This document shows positions 40,085 to 50,572 of a DNA stretch of 64,000 nt, in pieces; position 1 is the first letter of the stretch, and every line of letters starts with the position of its first letter. The notes under the pieces were generated by a model that had not been told where the DNA came from, ran no database searches, and saw only the letters and a program-made list of their open reading frames with translations. This stretch comes from Brettanomyces bruxellensis. Taxonomy: Eukaryota > Ascomycota > Pichiomycetes > Pichiales > Pichiaceae. The position numbers and the translations under genes are program-made. The DNA lies in contig NC_054687.1 in the NCBI RefSeq assembly GCF_011074885.1, forward strand, positions 1,326,785 to 1,390,784, read 5' to 3'.

Positions 40085-42187
40085 ATGCTTAGATTTATTC
40101 CTATAAAGTCTTCAAGGTCACATGGTGGATGTGAGACTTGTAAAAAGAGGAAAAAAAAGTGTGACCAGCAGAAGCCATGTTGTGGATGGTGTGCCAAACG
40201 ACATACTCCATGTGTGTACAAGAAGTTTGTGTTTGCACGGCGTAGAAACACAAGAAGTTCATTTGATGTCAGGAATTCATCTTTATTAAATGAATTTAAG
40301 TCTGGAGATAATGCCACTGTCAGCCAAAAAACTGGAAATTTGGTGGCAACATCTTCCAAGTGTGAAAACAATGATAATAAGCCCAAGAGAAAAAAAAGAA
40401 AGATATCTTCTGGAAAGAAATTCAATAAAAGTGTACAAGATTGGAAGTTGGAAAATGTGGGAATGAGTCCCCCAAAAAGAAAGGCTGATATGGCGAAAAC
40501 TGGTGAATCTTTGATGGATATCTCGAAACAAGATACAGAAATTTCAAGAGATCAGAACTCACAAACTACTTTCAACTTGGATAACATACATTCTGGAGGA
40601 TTTTCATTCGAGGCAGATTTTTTCAAAGGTTCATTAAATGCTGGTGCAGACGACAATTTTATTGATATCAAAAATATAATTGAATCTATATTGCATCCTT
40701 CCCCACGAAAGCATGTAAATACTCCACCGGATTCAACGTCGATAGAATTAGGAAAAATAGATGGGCAACCCGGGAATGGTACATTTGAGAGGACATTTCA
40801 CAAAAATCTTCAAGAGCTGTCCTTGTTAGTGGGAAGGGATAACAAGAATGAACATTTTGACATGGACCTAAGTGCTCGCTCTTTTTTAATGAACTTTAGA
40901 TACTTCGCTTCTGATTCGGATAAATATAATCGAAGTTTTGATCTTTTTCTTCCATTAGCGTATCAAAATGAGGCAGTTTTTTATGCGGTTTCTGGGTGGG
41001 GACTACTTGTCCTGAAAAATGGAAACCAAAAAGCGAAAGCACTTAATTTTCTGAAGAAGTCAAAAAAATTATGCAATGACATGCAAAAGTATATTGAGGA
41101 GGAACTTCCGAGCTTGGATAGATATAACCTAATCTCACTTGTTGTTGGACTTAGCTGCCTTATGTTTGCAGCGTCATCCGTTGGAGATATTACAAGATGG
41201 AAGGAGAACTTTGAGGATCTTTATCATACACTTCATAAGGTTGGATTGGAAACATTTTTCGAGAACGTGAAAGATAGTCCAGTGGGTCTTTGGGTTCTTA
41301 ATTGCTTTTTTTACAACGATGTTTTGAAAGTTGTCAGGGTTACTGATGATCAAAAAGTCGGAACTTTATTCCCTTTATCAAAGTATAAGAAAATAATCAA
41401 CTTCAATTTTGAAAAGATGGACCATACATTAGAAGCAGACGATTTCGAGGTCCAGGATGATTTAAATTCTGGTGAAATGATCGATATTATTGATCCGTTG
41501 ATGGGGTGCTGTATTGGGCTATTTTTTCGTATGGGTGAAATAAATACTCTTTACGATCAATTTGTCATTAAGATAAATGCATTAGACGATACTTGGATAG
41601 CGTTGAGTCATGAAATGGAAGATATAAAGGGATTGAATCTCCTGGAGTTTACAAAATCTCAAAGATATAGACGCTATGAAGATATGCGATTAATATTTCA
41701 TGATTGGGTCAAAGTACATACAGACAGATTGGTGCTGCGTCTTCACAACACGATGCCTCGTATAATAGCATTAAGAACAATTCGGGAACCTGAAAGAAGG
41801 GAATATTATCTGACGTTTTTCAGGGTATTGCAAATTGCTATGGAACTTTTCTTGGAAATAAAACTAAAGGAGTCACCACTCAAGGCGTTGAACGTTAAGA
41901 GACTAATGGTCCATTGCTACAGAGACATGCGTCAGTTAATAATACCGGATTTTGTTCGTAAATTAACATTTCCTCTTTTAGTGGTTGGTGCAGCTGCTTG
42001 TGAGAAAAGAGACCGCATAATTATTGAGGTGATGTACCTAGAGATGTATAAAATTTGGAAGAATGAAAATCTAGCCAAAATATGGTCTATCATTCAGGAG
42101 TTCTGGAAACTTAACCCAAACGGGGATACTTTTGATAGATCTCAGAATATTATCAATAAGTTGGATTGGAATATATGCTTGGTATAA
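40085..42187 (+). CDS. Zn2Cys6 transcription factor
   Basis: The protein has 700 residues. The zinc cluster is complete at the N-terminus: C16, C19, C26, C33, C36 and C43, with the basic KKRKKK between the second and third ligands; an extra C32 precedes C33. The GGCETCKKRKKKCD context resembles the Upc2/Ecm22 subgroup, but the rest of the protein does not let me assign it. A Lys-rich nuclear-localisation-like stretch follows (KPKRKKRKIS). The C-terminal half is helical and fits the fungal-specific factor region (Fungal_trans_2 type). It lies between the adhesin and the permease/carboxypeptidase cluster and may regulate either; that is inference. Confidence 0.9.
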   Translation: MLRFIPIKSSRSHGGCETCKKRKKKCDQQKPCCGWCAKRHTPCVYKKFVFARRRNTRSSFDVRNSSLLNEFKSGDNATVSQKTGNLVATSSKCENNDNKPKRKKRKISSGKKFNKSVQDWKLENVGMSPPKRKADMAKTGESLMDISKQDTEISRDQNSQTTFNLDNIHSGGFSFEADFFKGSLNAGADDNFIDIKNIIESILHPSPRKHVNTPPDSTSIELGKIDGQPGNGTFERTFHKNLQELSLLVGRDNKNEHFDMDLSARSFLMNFRYFASDSDKYNRSFDLFLPLAYQNEAVFYAVSGWGLLVLKNGNQKAKALNFLKKSKKLCNDMQKYIEEELPSLDRYNLISLVVGLSCLMFAASSVGDITRWKENFEDLYHTLHKVGLETFFENVKDSPVGLWVLNCFFYNDVLKVVRVTDDQKVGTLFPLSKYKKIINFNFEKMDHTLEADDFEVQDDLNSGEMIDIIDPLMGCCIGLFFRMGEINTLYDQFVIKINALDDTWIALSHEMEDIKGLNLLEFTKSQRYRRYEDMRLIFHDWVKVHTDRLVLRLHNTMPRIIALRTIREPERREYYLTFFRVLQIAMELFLEIKLKESPLKALNVKRLMVHCYRDMRQLIIPDFVRKLTFPLLVVGAAACEKRDRIIIEVMYLEMYKIWKNENLAKIWSIIQEFWKLNPNGDTFDRSQNIINKLDWNICLV

Positions 42188-43038
42188 TAACTTTTTTCTA
42201 TTCATAGAAATATTTCAACACAGATTTTAAAGAGACTTGGTAATACTGTCGCTGCAACTTCGCATGGTACCTTGAGAGATATAAAATCAAATTGCTGATA
42301 ATTTTCAACAGGACAAAAAAGAAGGAAAGCAGGAAAATAGAAGTAAATGAAAATTTGAAATTTCAATGTAATTTAAGTGTACAGGTGCTCTCATCTTTCC
42401 AAATAAAGCCATAAAAGATAGAATCCTTGGAAAGAACAATAAACCTCATCTAAATGTCATTTTAATGAATATATATATATATATATCATTTTAGTATCTA
42501 ATACTTGGGGAAAGTGTTTTTAACTTATTCCAATTGAAAATAATTGGACTTTGATGGTTTTAAAGTATTTTACGCTGGATTCTGAAGGTGTCTGACATGG
42601 AACACCTGTAGCGACACAACTTGAACGAGTTATTGATTACGTTGAATTCTTGTCCGCCGTCTAAAGTAACTCCAAATGTTGTAAACTTAATGCTCCTTTT
42701 CTTGATGTTTTTTTATTCTTTTCTTTCTTCAAATATATGCTACCAAGTTCTCACATAAGAGCTAGCTCCTTCAAAATTATAAGGAAAGGTAAAGACCATG
42801 CTGAATAGCGCTCTTTGCAGAAATATACATTCAAAAAATTACCGAAATTATTGAAGCTCAAAGCAAAAAGACCGCTTCCAGAAACCCAATTAAAAATATC
42901 ATATTTTATTGATTGATTGATTATAAAGTTGATACAAAACAAATCCTATCAATTTCAAGCAATTGTTTACAGCAATGACCACCAATGAATACACTTCCTT
43001 GATGTGGTTAACGTTCCAGCGCCTGTAATTGCATCCTT
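42188..43038. other. Convergent intergenic with CGGCGG motif
   Basis: No gene was seen. An (AT)n run lies near 42469-42486. TCCGCCG at 42653-42659 is one of the CGGCGG motifs that recur in this region. Confidence 0.5.
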
Positions 43039-44643
43039 TCATAGACAATACCTGAAGTATGGATTTTCCTTATCCGTCATATCCGCAAATTGATAATTCT
43101 CGAGGTGAGCAACGGATGCCTGAGCTTCGTCAACCTCTTTGTTTTTATTCCTAACTCTATTTCTGTTCCAATAAACCAAATAGTTCAAACAGATGATAAT
43201 CAACGAAATGCAATCACACACGACAATACTAATTTTTCCACCTGTGTATGAAGGAGCTTGCTTTGCAATAAAAGTTTGGGGACCAATAAGATTTCCAACA
43301 CAATATCCTATCAAATATATGGCGTTGGTGGTAATCTTCTTTGTGTGACCAGCTGTATTAGACGAGAAGCAAGATAGAGAGCAGATCATAGTCACTGGAT
43401 AAACGAACTGGACATAATAACCGACAAGACGAGCAGTCTTACTTCCGGCGAAAGATAATAGGCATGCGCATATTAACGCTATAATCATAGAAATCAAAGA
43501 TATGAGCAAACGGGAATGCTTCTGACTAAAGTAAGCAAGAGCCATACATCCAACCAATTCAACTGCTCCGCAAGGCATGTTCATTAATAATGAATCCTCT
43601 GAACTATATCCAAAATCAGTATTTAGAAGAATACTTCCAAAGTTAGTCAAGGATCCGTTAGGGATGTTTGATGCCAAAGCGAATGCAAAGAATAACCAGG
43701 TCTGCACATCTGTGAGTGCTTCCTTGAACTGATTCAGTTTGAAATGCTTATTTCCAAAGCCTTGCTGGTTATTTTTTATCCGCAAAACAATTAACTTCTT
43801 TTCTTGATCGTTTAGGAACCAAGCCTTTGAGGGGTCGTCTGGAATGTGGAAAAGGAAACAAACTCCGACAAACAGAGTCATTAAACCAGTCACAATAAAG
43901 AGTATTTTCCACGAAGCGATACTGTATGATTCACTACGCGATGCTAAACCATATGCAATGGCACCACCCATAATGGTGCCTAGGCCATTGAAAGAGAACC
44001 AAATAGATGTAATAAACATTTGCTCCTCTTTTCTATACCATTGCCCTGTTATGATGACCATTGCTGGAGTAACTGCAGATTCTAAGATTCCGAGGATGAC
44101 ACGCAACACAATAATTGCGGCATATGACTTGCAAGCGGAGTGTAGACATAAAATCATACCCCAAAGCATGATGAATGCTGCAGTGACCTTAGCAAGAGGG
44201 AAACGTTGAATAAGCGTATTTGCAGGAAATTCAAAGAATAAATACCCAAGATAGAAGGCAGTTCCACACCAAGAGTACATATCGCCAACCATATTGAAAG
44301 CATCACGGAATCCCATAACGGCTGCGTAAGAGGTACTAACTTTGTCCATAAATTGGCAAGAATAAAGAATGCAAATCAAGGGAAGGAGATACAAATTAAC
44401 CTTCCTGAAGAGTTTCTTGTCCTGGCTTTTATCATAAGTGATATCATCGATGTCTATTGCAATTTTCATTGCTTCGTCGACATCCCCTGTAACACTGATC
44501 ACCCTACCAGTAGGGGATGTGAAGGTAGTAATAAGATTTTTTTTGCCAATGTTATCCCTTGTGAAAGAGTTGACAGGTTCAATTTTAGAGACATTGGCAT
44601 CTTTATCATCCAACTCTCCTTTTTCAATATCTGAGGAAGACAT
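43039..44643 (-). CDS. DAL5-family permease (copy A)
   Basis: This is a major-facilitator anion:cation symporter of the allantoate permease family, 534 residues with about 12 membrane spans. The N-terminal ~90 residues are cytosolic and charged, then come FMDKVSTSYAAVMGFR, WCGTAFYLGYLFFEFP and LRVILGILESAVTPAM, which are typical of Dal5-like carriers. The late motif SNTAGHTKKITTNA and GNLIGPQTF also fit. S. cerevisiae Dal5 takes up allantoate, ureidosuccinate and some dipeptides. It is divergent from carboxypeptidase copy A across 1.3 kb. Copies B and C are clear paralogs and share the unusual C-terminal FADxTDKENPYFRY ending. Unlike copy C, it has no intron. Confidence 0.92.
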   Translation of the reverse strand: MSSSDIEKGELDDKDANVSKIEPVNSFTRDNIGKKNLITTFTSPTGRVISVTGDVDEAMKIAIDIDDITYDKSQDKKLFRKVNLYLLPLICILYSCQFMDKVSTSYAAVMGFRDAFNMVGDMYSWCGTAFYLGYLFFEFPANTLIQRFPLAKVTAAFIMLWGMILCLHSACKSYAAIIVLRVILGILESAVTPAMVIITGQWYRKEEQMFITSIWFSFNGLGTIMGGAIAYGLASRSESYSIASWKILFIVTGLMTLFVGVCFLFHIPDDPSKAWFLNDQEKKLIVLRIKNNQQGFGNKHFKLNQFKEALTDVQTWLFFAFALASNIPNGSLTNFGSILLNTDFGYSSEDSLLMNMPCGAVELVGCMALAYFSQKHSRLLISLISMIIALICACLLSFAGSKTARLVGYYVQFVYPVTMICSLSCFSSNTAGHTKKITTNAIYLIGYCVGNLIGPQTFIAKQAPSYTGGKISIVVCDCISLIIICLNYLVYWNRNRVRNKNKEVDEAQASVAHLENYQFADMTDKENPYFRYCL

Positions 44644-45949
44644 CCTGTTAAGTTAAGAATAACTTTAATCAAGAGTTCCAAATAACAAAAATCGTTGGTC
44701 TTCCTATGATCGCCTATGATATCTCCCTCCCTCCCTGATTTTTCGTGTTGAACCTCGAATGCATGTTGGTATTTATATTGAATTTAAAGACTCGTATATA
44801 TTCAAGAACGTCTCAACTTACAGTATTCTGTAAAAGGAATAAAATGAAAGTGAAAAAAAGAATAAGAATAAGGGGTAATCATATTGAGGGATTAGAATGA
44901 TGTTGTCCGCCAAATTTGATAAACAATGCGATAAGCAAAGGAGAACTACGCGGCGCACCGATTCAGCTCGAAAAAAGAGGAGGGAGATAGTGAAACAATG
45001 GTCAATGGTAATAATACAAAAAAATTCGAATCATGACTAGGCCACAATTTCTTATCAAAAAAAAGAAGGATAAAACTGATTAGAATGAATAGTATGGAGA
45101 CATAATAATACAATTAAAACAACTAATTTAATTTTATTATTGTATCTTCTCTCGATATAAATAACCGCCATCTCATGAGAATCGCATATTCCAAATCTGG
45201 AATTGTTTTGTGCCGTCAGCGATGCACATTTGTTTTAGGCATTTGCGTTCTTCATGGGCAATGCCACCTTGAAATAGATGTGCATATACTAACTTACTAG
45301 TTCAACGGCATTGTAATTAAAACAGGGGGTACAGAAATTCCCTTTCTCGACTTCTTTTGCTTTTTTTTTTTTGCTTCGGCGGGCTTATATCGAATTCAGT
45401 TACATCTTTTTCCATCGGTCATTTAATGCTATGAAAAATATGCACTTGGAAAAGAGGGGAAAAAGCTCCGATGTTTCCCGAACATGAATCTTTTTCCTAC
45501 ACAAATGCTATCGTGTTGGTAGATCGGAAGATAGAGGAAAATATTTTAGAGATTCGTTTTTGTTTTTCAAGATTGGATCTGAAACTTTTGGCGTAACTTC
45601 CAAATATGGAATATCCGTTCCGGAGGTAGACTGGTTTTAACAAATTTTTGTTTAAATTGATCAAAGCACTAACAGCCTTCTTCTTCTTATCATTACAATT
45701 TTGATCCTCTCAACTATGAAAATAAGCGCAAGTTCCATTTTACATTTTTCTGTGTCAAAGGAATCAAATATTCTTTTGCTAATAGAACATCTACCGAAGA
45801 AAAGATGATTAACTTAAAAAGGGTCTCCTTTAGAGTTTTCTAATCTTGTTGTTCAAGAACTCATCGTTTTCAATATTCAAAATTTAGCAAGCTGGTTGCT
45901 GATTCAAAGAAAAATACAGATTGTATCTTCAGCAGAAATACTTGACAGT
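44644..45949. promoter_or_regulatory. Divergent promoter, permease A / carboxypeptidase A
   Basis: This is 1.3 kb without genes between two divergent starts. It holds GATA-type sites GATAAA 44918, GATAAG 44930, CTTATC 45051, GATAAA 45069 and CTTATC 45686, which in yeast serve nitrogen catabolite control (Gln3/Gat1). It also holds CGG-type motifs TCCGCC 44906 and CGGCGGG 45377. Short sites are common by chance in AT-rich DNA. Confidence 0.4.
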
Positions 45950-47710
45950 ATGATTCCAATGTATGAAGAAGAGAAAACTTCTGAAATGAAGCAGAGCAGA
46001 TTCAATCTGAAAGTCCTTATAAGTACTTTAACGGCAACCATCATTACAGCTGTATTATGTATAGCTAGTACAAAACTATACAATAGAGAGCCAGACTCTT
46101 TGTCGCTACTCAGGGAACTTTATGATGACAAAAATAATATCTGCCCAGTCACAGAAAAGATGATTCCTAGCAAAAGTGAACAATTCTCTGAGTTGGATTA
46201 TTTTCGAACATCCAAATACAAAAATCATTCAGTTGAAGTTTGGGGTAATGCAGTAAGAATACCATCCATGACATATGACAATTATCCAGAAAATGGAGAT
46301 GATCACAAATTTGATATTTTCTACAAGATGGAAAGCTTTATTAAGAAATCCTTCCCCCATATCATCTCAAAATCAGAATTAATACATATAAACACACATG
46401 CTTTAATATTTATTATTCATGGCAAGAATAAAGAATTAAAACCGATTTTACTTACTGCACATCAAGATGTCGTTCCGGTTCCCCCCGAGACTGTATTAAG
46501 ATGGAAATATCCTCCATTTGAAGGTCATTTTGATGGACAATATCTATGGGGAAGAGGTGCTGCAGATGACAAGGATCATTTTATATCTATGATGGAGGCT
46601 GTGGACCATTTACTCTCTCAAGGATTTACTCCAAAGAGAACTATTATAATAGGGTTGGGATTTGATGAAGAGATTGAAGGCACACGAGGTGCAAAGTTGA
46701 TTAATGCTTATCTTCTTAAAAGATATGGTAAAGATTCCATATTTTTCATTTCAGATGAGGGTGGTATGGGTGTTCAAGATATGTACGGTGCAAGACTAGC
46801 TCTTCCATCTACTGGTGAAAAAGGATACATTGATATTACTATCGAATTAGCTACAACAGGTGGTCATGCTTCTATTCCTCCTAGACATACCGCTATTGGG
46901 ATTATGTCTGAACTTGCCACACTTATAGAGTCAAAACCATATGAACTTAGACTAACGACCAAAAATCCATTTTATGTTCAACTTCAGTGTATGGCAACCA
47001 AAGGAAAAGATATGGATCCTTTGTTACGGAATAGTATAAGAGGAATGGATTACAGTCCTCGGGCAAAAAAAATGGTCTTGGACACATTAGACAAAGATAT
47101 CATGACCAGGTATCTTGTCTCTACTTCCCAAGCCATAGATATCTTTGATGCTGGTATTAAAATCAACGCTTTGCCAGAGAAAGTGATTATGAAAATCAAT
47201 CATCGTGTTGGTTATGATTCTTCTCTTGAAGAAGTTAAACAAACTGTTCTGGAAAATGCAAAAATCATTGCTAAAAAGTATGAACTTGCAATTAATGATT
47301 ATGATAGTATTAAGTCGTCAGGATTTTCTGACATTCCGATAGGGGAATTCACCCTTTCTACGGATGTTAATTTGGTTCCAGCACCAAAAAGTCCTGCCAG
47401 TGGCGATTCTTGGAATATATTTGCTGGCTCATTGAAATATATTTACGAAGATTTTGCCATATACCCAGATGCAGATCCTAGTATTGGAAAGGAAGTCACG
47501 GTAGCACCATCCGTGATGAGTGCTAATACCGATACAAAGTATTTCTGGAATCTCACTGATAATATTTACAGGTTCTCTCCATTCAGAGGTCAATGCTCAA
47601 AAAATTGGCATGCAATAGATGAAAGAGTCGACCTTGATTCACATATTGAGTCAGTCGCATTCTTTTATACTCTATTGAGAAACGTGGAAGAGTATGATTC
47701 AAATTTCTAA
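45950..47710 (+). CDS. CPS1: Gly-X carboxypeptidase, CPS1-like (copy A)
   Basis: This is an M20-family zinc peptidase of 586 residues; S. cerevisiae Cps1 has 576. A short cytosolic N-terminus, one membrane span (residues ~22-42) and a lumenal enzyme give the type II layout of Cps1, which is sorted to the vacuole. Metal and catalytic motifs are visible: TAHQDVVPVP with H171, WGRGAADDKD, and FDEEIEGTRGA; the late YRFSPFRG block and its conserved surroundings also match. The family removes C-terminal residues from Gly-X and N-blocked dipeptides. The start is the ATG at 45950; eighteen codons upstream are open from a TTG. The divergent neighbour is permease A. Confidence 0.93.
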   Translation: MIPMYEEEKTSEMKQSRFNLKVLISTLTATIITAVLCIASTKLYNREPDSLSLLRELYDDKNNICPVTEKMIPSKSEQFSELDYFRTSKYKNHSVEVWGNAVRIPSMTYDNYPENGDDHKFDIFYKMESFIKKSFPHIISKSELIHINTHALIFIIHGKNKELKPILLTAHQDVVPVPPETVLRWKYPPFEGHFDGQYLWGRGAADDKDHFISMMEAVDHLLSQGFTPKRTIIIGLGFDEEIEGTRGAKLINAYLLKRYGKDSIFFISDEGGMGVQDMYGARLALPSTGEKGYIDITIELATTGGHASIPPRHTAIGIMSELATLIESKPYELRLTTKNPFYVQLQCMATKGKDMDPLLRNSIRGMDYSPRAKKMVLDTLDKDIMTRYLVSTSQAIDIFDAGIKINALPEKVIMKINHRVGYDSSLEEVKQTVLENAKIIAKKYELAINDYDSIKSSGFSDIPIGEFTLSTDVNLVPAPKSPASGDSWNIFAGSLKYIYEDFAIYPDADPSIGKEVTVAPSVMSANTDTKYFWNLTDNIYRFSPFRGQCSKNWHAIDERVDLDSHIESVAFFYTLLRNVEEYDSNF

Positions 47711-48121
47711 AAAGATCAATACAAGTTATAACGCGGAACCTCAAGGAATATATATATATGTATATATTGTAGATCTGTCAAGTACAAGTAAGGGAAAACA
47801 TACGGAGATGCAATTGTAAACTCCCTGAAACAAATATTGCAACATGTACAGAAATGAACAAACAATACTTGCACAGTGCACTCAATTCATGTATCCTCTT
47901 TAAATTTGAAAAATAAACAAGCAATAATAAATACTTAAGATCTACAATTACACTAATAAGTGCTTTGAGGAAACTTTTCATTACAAAACGTTACACCTTG
48001 ACTCCAAGCATGATTATATTATGGGATCATTTTCGAACATATAATAAAACACAACATCTTCACAGTCAAAAAATAGGGTATAGTACATTGACAAAGCAAA
48101 AAAATCAGTCGTAAAGGGTAC
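47711..48121. other. Convergent intergenic, no gene seen
   Basis: This is 411 bp between the converging 3' ends of carboxypeptidase A and permease B, with an (AT)-rich run near 47750-47768. Confidence 0.5.
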
Positions 48122-49741
48122 TTATAAACTATATCTGAAATATGGGTTCTCTTTATCAGTCAAATCGGCAAATTGACGGTTTTTCATGATGGAAACACTA
48201 GTCAGAACATCACTGGAATTTTTGCCGGCATCTCTCCGACGATTTCTGTTCCAATAGATAAAGTAAATACCTATTGTGAGAAGCAATGCAGCACACAAAC
48301 AAACAACAATACTGATCTTTCCACCAGAATAATCTGGTGCCTGCGAGGATATAAATGTTTGGGGTCCAACTAAGTTTCCAACGCAGTATGCAATCAAATA
48401 GAGTGAGTTAGTCGTAATTTTTTTCGTGTGTCCAGCAGTATTTGAAGCAAAACAAGAAAGAGAACATATCATTGTAATTGGTAGGAAATTATAAATATAA
48501 TAACCCGCTAATTTAGCGCTGTTTGATGATGCAAAGGCTAATAAGCAGGCACCCATTAGTGTGATAGCAAGTGCAAAAACAGCAATAAGAAGTCTTGGGA
48601 ATCTCTTATTAAAAGCAGCAAGACCGATACAGCCAACTATATCAATGGCACCACTTGGGAGATTCATAAGTAATGATTCTTCTGATGAATATCCAAAGTC
48701 TTCATTTAGCAATATGCTACCAAAATTGGTCATACCACCATTTGGAACTTGAGCAGCAAATGATAAAACAACGAACATCCAGGTTTGCAAGTCTTTCAAA
48801 GCCTCCTCGAATTGTGATTTCTTGAAATGAGGATTTCCAAAGCCTTGCTCGTTACTTCGTATACGAAGAACAACACGTTGTTTCTCTTCTTTAGACAAAA
48901 ACCAAGCCTTAGAAGGATCGTCCGGCATATGAAGATAGAAGGCAATTCCAACGACAATAGTCATGAGACCCGTCACAATAAAAAGAATTTTCCATGAAGT
49001 AATAGAATATGAATTAGTATGTATGGCTAAACCGTACGCAATGGCACCCCCCATAATTGTTCCTAGACCATTACAAGAAAACCAAATGGCCGTGACAAAC
49101 ATTTGCTCTTCCCTTTTATACCACTGACTCGTAATGATAACCATTGCGGGGGTAATAATAGATTCGCAAATACCCAAAAGAACCCTTAAAGTGATTAAGC
49201 CCGCGTAGCTTTTTGGAACTGCATGGAGGCAAAGAAGTGCACCCCATAGAACAATGAAAAGCGATGTCACTTTCGAAAGAGAATATTTCTGTAAAAGTAG
49301 GGTTGCAGGAAAGACAAAGAACAAGTAACCAAGGTAAAAAGCAGTTCCTAGCCATGAATACATATCTCCATGCATATTATAATAAGTTCTGATTCCCATT
49401 ATGGCAGCGTAAGAGGATGTGACTTTGTCCATATACTGACAGGCATATAGAAAACAAATCAGAGGAAGCAAATAAAGATTCACCTTCCAATAAAGCTTTT
49501 TATCCTGCTTCTCATTTAAAGAGATACTATCAATTTCCACTGCTATTTCCATGGCTTTATCCACATCCCTATTGATTATAGGCTTCCCATTATTTGATAA
49601 ATTTTCTAAATCCAAGTCTACTTCCTTCTCTCTCGAAGCATTCTCTAAGATGCTATCACCAACTTCCGTCTTCTCCTTCACGTTAGCTCCAGATTTAATG
49701 CTTTCTCTTTTGCTTTCTTCTTCGCTATCGAATTGGGTCAT
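48122..49741 (-). CDS. DAL5-family permease (copy B)
   Basis: The protein has 539 residues with the same domain plan as copy A. The N-terminal cytosolic part is longer and more acidic. Landmarks are YMDKVTSSYAAIMGIR, GTAFYLGYLFFVFP, NTAGHTKKITTNS, GNLVGPQTF and the shared ending FADLTDKENPYFRYSL. It is uninterrupted by introns. The likely substrate class is allantoate, ureidosuccinate or small peptides. It lies on the same strand as carboxypeptidase B, which begins its 3' end 831 bp upstream. Divergence from A and C across the loops suggests old rather than recent duplication. Confidence 0.92.
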   Translation of the reverse strand: MTQFDSEEESKRESIKSGANVKEKTEVGDSILENASREKEVDLDLENLSNNGKPIINRDVDKAMEIAVEIDSISLNEKQDKKLYWKVNLYLLPLICFLYACQYMDKVTSSYAAIMGIRTYYNMHGDMYSWLGTAFYLGYLFFVFPATLLLQKYSLSKVTSLFIVLWGALLCLHAVPKSYAGLITLRVLLGICESIITPAMVIITSQWYKREEQMFVTAIWFSCNGLGTIMGGAIAYGLAIHTNSYSITSWKILFIVTGLMTIVVGIAFYLHMPDDPSKAWFLSKEEKQRVVLRIRSNEQGFGNPHFKKSQFEEALKDLQTWMFVVLSFAAQVPNGGMTNFGSILLNEDFGYSSEESLLMNLPSGAIDIVGCIGLAAFNKRFPRLLIAVFALAITLMGACLLAFASSNSAKLAGYYIYNFLPITMICSLSCFASNTAGHTKKITTNSLYLIAYCVGNLVGPQTFISSQAPDYSGGKISIVVCLCAALLLTIGIYFIYWNRNRRRDAGKNSSDVLTSVSIMKNRQFADLTDKENPYFRYSL

Positions 49742-50572
49742 TACTGCTTATATCCTTAAGGTATCTTGGCTTTGTAAGCGAACGTTACACTTCATGATAT
49801 TACAGATGTGTCAATACTTCTGTATATATATATAAGAAATAAACTAGGTATATTAGCCACAAATCTTAGATGTGGCATCACCTATCAAGGATTGCCATAT
49901 TTTTCAAATAACATTCAAATAGCAACAAAATAATGATAAAGAAGCATTGCAAAATCTTCATAACGATTTCAGTTGTCGACATTTTTTTCCCTGAATCCTT
50001 TATTGAAAATTTCGCATTAAAATAGTGAATATTCTATTGCCGTACCCGCCACACTTTTTTTTCGGACGGTTAATTCCGTATCACTCTACACAAGTATACG
50101 AGAAGGTACAGTTTACCCTTCTGAATCAGCTAGGCTTGTAGGTAAACAAGAGAGCGTTATTTATATAGAATAAGACCATATTAAAAAAAAAATAGTGGCT
50201 TCTTTCTAGATATGAACGAAAGTAAAACAAGAGTTTGTGGACACTTTCCTGATGGGCATCTGCCAAATTCCTTCGGCAGATCCGGGAACAGTCTAAAATT
50301 ATTTTCCATTCATGTTTATTGTTCTTTGCCTCCTCGGCCATTTTAATTTTTTTACCACGCTGACCAACTATGGCTTTTACTTTATACAATTCACTTTATC
50401 TCCCGATTGGCCAAAGAGAAGAATACCATAATGCCTTTATCGGGGCGCCTCATTCATTATTAGATTATTATAAGCCTAAAAATATGAAATGCATCGGATC
50501 CTGGGAAATCAATAGTAATCTTACGTGACTAGAGAAAAGTTCTTGCGTCGACGACTGTCAGTCCAAATTATT
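49742..50572. other. Intergenic: permease B promoter
   Basis: No gene was seen. CGGTTAATTCCG at 50067-50078 is a CGG-N6-CCG inverted repeat about 326 bp before the permease start, a shape typical of zinc-cluster dimer sites. CTTTATC GATA-like sequences lie near 50393 and 50431. Confidence 0.45.

Noticed and set aside
40085..42187. Naming the zinc-cluster factor UPC2 or ECM22
   Set aside because: Only the zinc cluster context is similar. The C-terminal part does not show a recognisable Upc2 sterol-sensing domain by eye.
42469..42486. (AT)n run as a functional element
   Set aside because: It is a short microsatellite typical of yeast intergenic DNA, with no further support.
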